DNA from: Pseudoalteromonas carrageenovora IAM 12662
GTDB lineage: Bacteria; Pseudomonadota; Gammaproteobacteria; Enterobacterales; Alteromonadaceae
Reading direction: 5' to 3'
Length of the DNA stretch: 64,000 nt
Assembly: GCF_900239935.1 (NCBI RefSeq)
Contig: NZ_LT965928.1
Span: 2,871,520-2,935,519 of the forward strand
In this document: one piece after another, positions 63,849 through 64,000 of the stretch
Layout: every line of letters starts with the position of its first letter
How positions within the stretch are numbered: the first letter of the stretch is position 1
The notes under the pieces: generated by a model
The model's input: the letters and a program-made list of their open reading frames with translations, nothing else
Database searches by the model: none
What the model was told of the DNA's origin: nothing
Made by a program: the position numbers and the translations under genes

Positions 63849-64000
63849 ATGACACACACACCTCAAAGCAATACTGGCACGTCGCGCTTTTCGAGCATAC
63901 TACTGGTAATAGGTATTTTACTTATTGCCGCCAATTTACGTGCACCTTTTACAGGTGTTGCGCCAGTGCTTGATCAAATAATTGCGCACTTTGGTTTAAC
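63849..64000 (+). CDS. MFS transporter (CynX/NimT-like), 5' part
   Basis: The first 50 codons, cut by the window end. MTHTPQSNTGTSRFSSILLV begins the protein, followed by a transmembrane helix and NLRAPFTGVAPVLDQIIA, which resembles the NLRP(A/F)…GP.L motif of the cyanate/nitroimidazole (CynX/NimT) group of major facilitators. It is divergent from the AraC regulator and probably its target. Confidence 0.75.
   Translation, partial: MTHTPQSNTGTSRFSSILLVIGILLIAANLRAPFTGVAPVLDQIIAHFGL

Overview
The window looks like a chromosomal segment of a marine gammaproteobacterium of the Pseudoalteromonas/Alteromonadales type. The grounds are an AT-rich genome, a polar-flagellum Na+ stator pair (pomAB), a leader-controlled thrABC operon, an nrdR-rib-nusB-thiL-pgpA cluster, an xseB-ispA-dxs cluster, many secreted peptidases and a TonB-dependent receptor. 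The genus is an inference from gene order and protein resemblance; no search was run.

Layout. 1-110 is the 5' end of a 16S rRNA gene read leftward, with boxA and tandem stringent-type promoters P2 and P1 behind it. 0.7-13 kb holds cnoX, a secreted M20 amidohydrolase, topB (with a perfect LexA-type box), a membrane protein, pomAB, the isoprenoid precursor operon xseB-ispA-dxs, and a collagen-like/propeller lipoprotein. 13-29 kb is almost entirely on the minus strand: a propeller-GGDEF sensor, the riboflavin/thiamine cluster, glyA, and thrABC preceded by a 19-residue Thr/Ile-rich leader peptide and an attenuator that I read directly from the sequence. 29-46 kb mixes a receiver protein, a MITE-like palindromic element, a histidine kinase, rdgC, an HDOD protein, several peptidases, a chemoreceptor, dinB with a LexA box, a second palindromic repeat and small-molecule enzymes.

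46.5-52.1 kb is a compact leftward signalling operon: sigma-54 activator, a 69-residue protein resembling only the HisKA dimerisation helix, CHASE3 kinase, CheY-like receiver, REC-kinase-REC-REC hybrid, then an FAH-family enzyme. Just beyond it a nudix hydrolase and an aldehyde dehydrogenase point rightward, and the dehydrogenase has a good -24/-12 (sigma-54) promoter.

55.0-57.5 kb is the clearest accessory region. Two minus-strand genes each sit in a unit whose 5' edge (GTTAGCTCTCT, GTTAGGCATT) is exactly complementary to the sequence at its own 3' end. One ends in an attC-like palindrome. This is the signature of integron gene cassettes, with no integrase in view. The larger cassette encodes a protein with two HEPN-like R/K-N...H motifs, a candidate RNase or defence protein. 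Next to it is about 1 kb with no recognised gene, holding repeated GCCCCAAAACG boxes, a structured stretch with a well-placed small ORF, and a REP-like palindrome.

57.5-64 kb carries an EEP-family membrane phosphatase/nuclease, small conserved proteins, a solute-binding protein, a YoaK-type membrane protein, a TonB-dependent receptor, and an AraC regulator divergent from an MFS transporter cut by the window end. Most genes are ordinary core genes. Starts were moved from the longest ORF where family alignment or a ribosome binding site favoured an internal codon.
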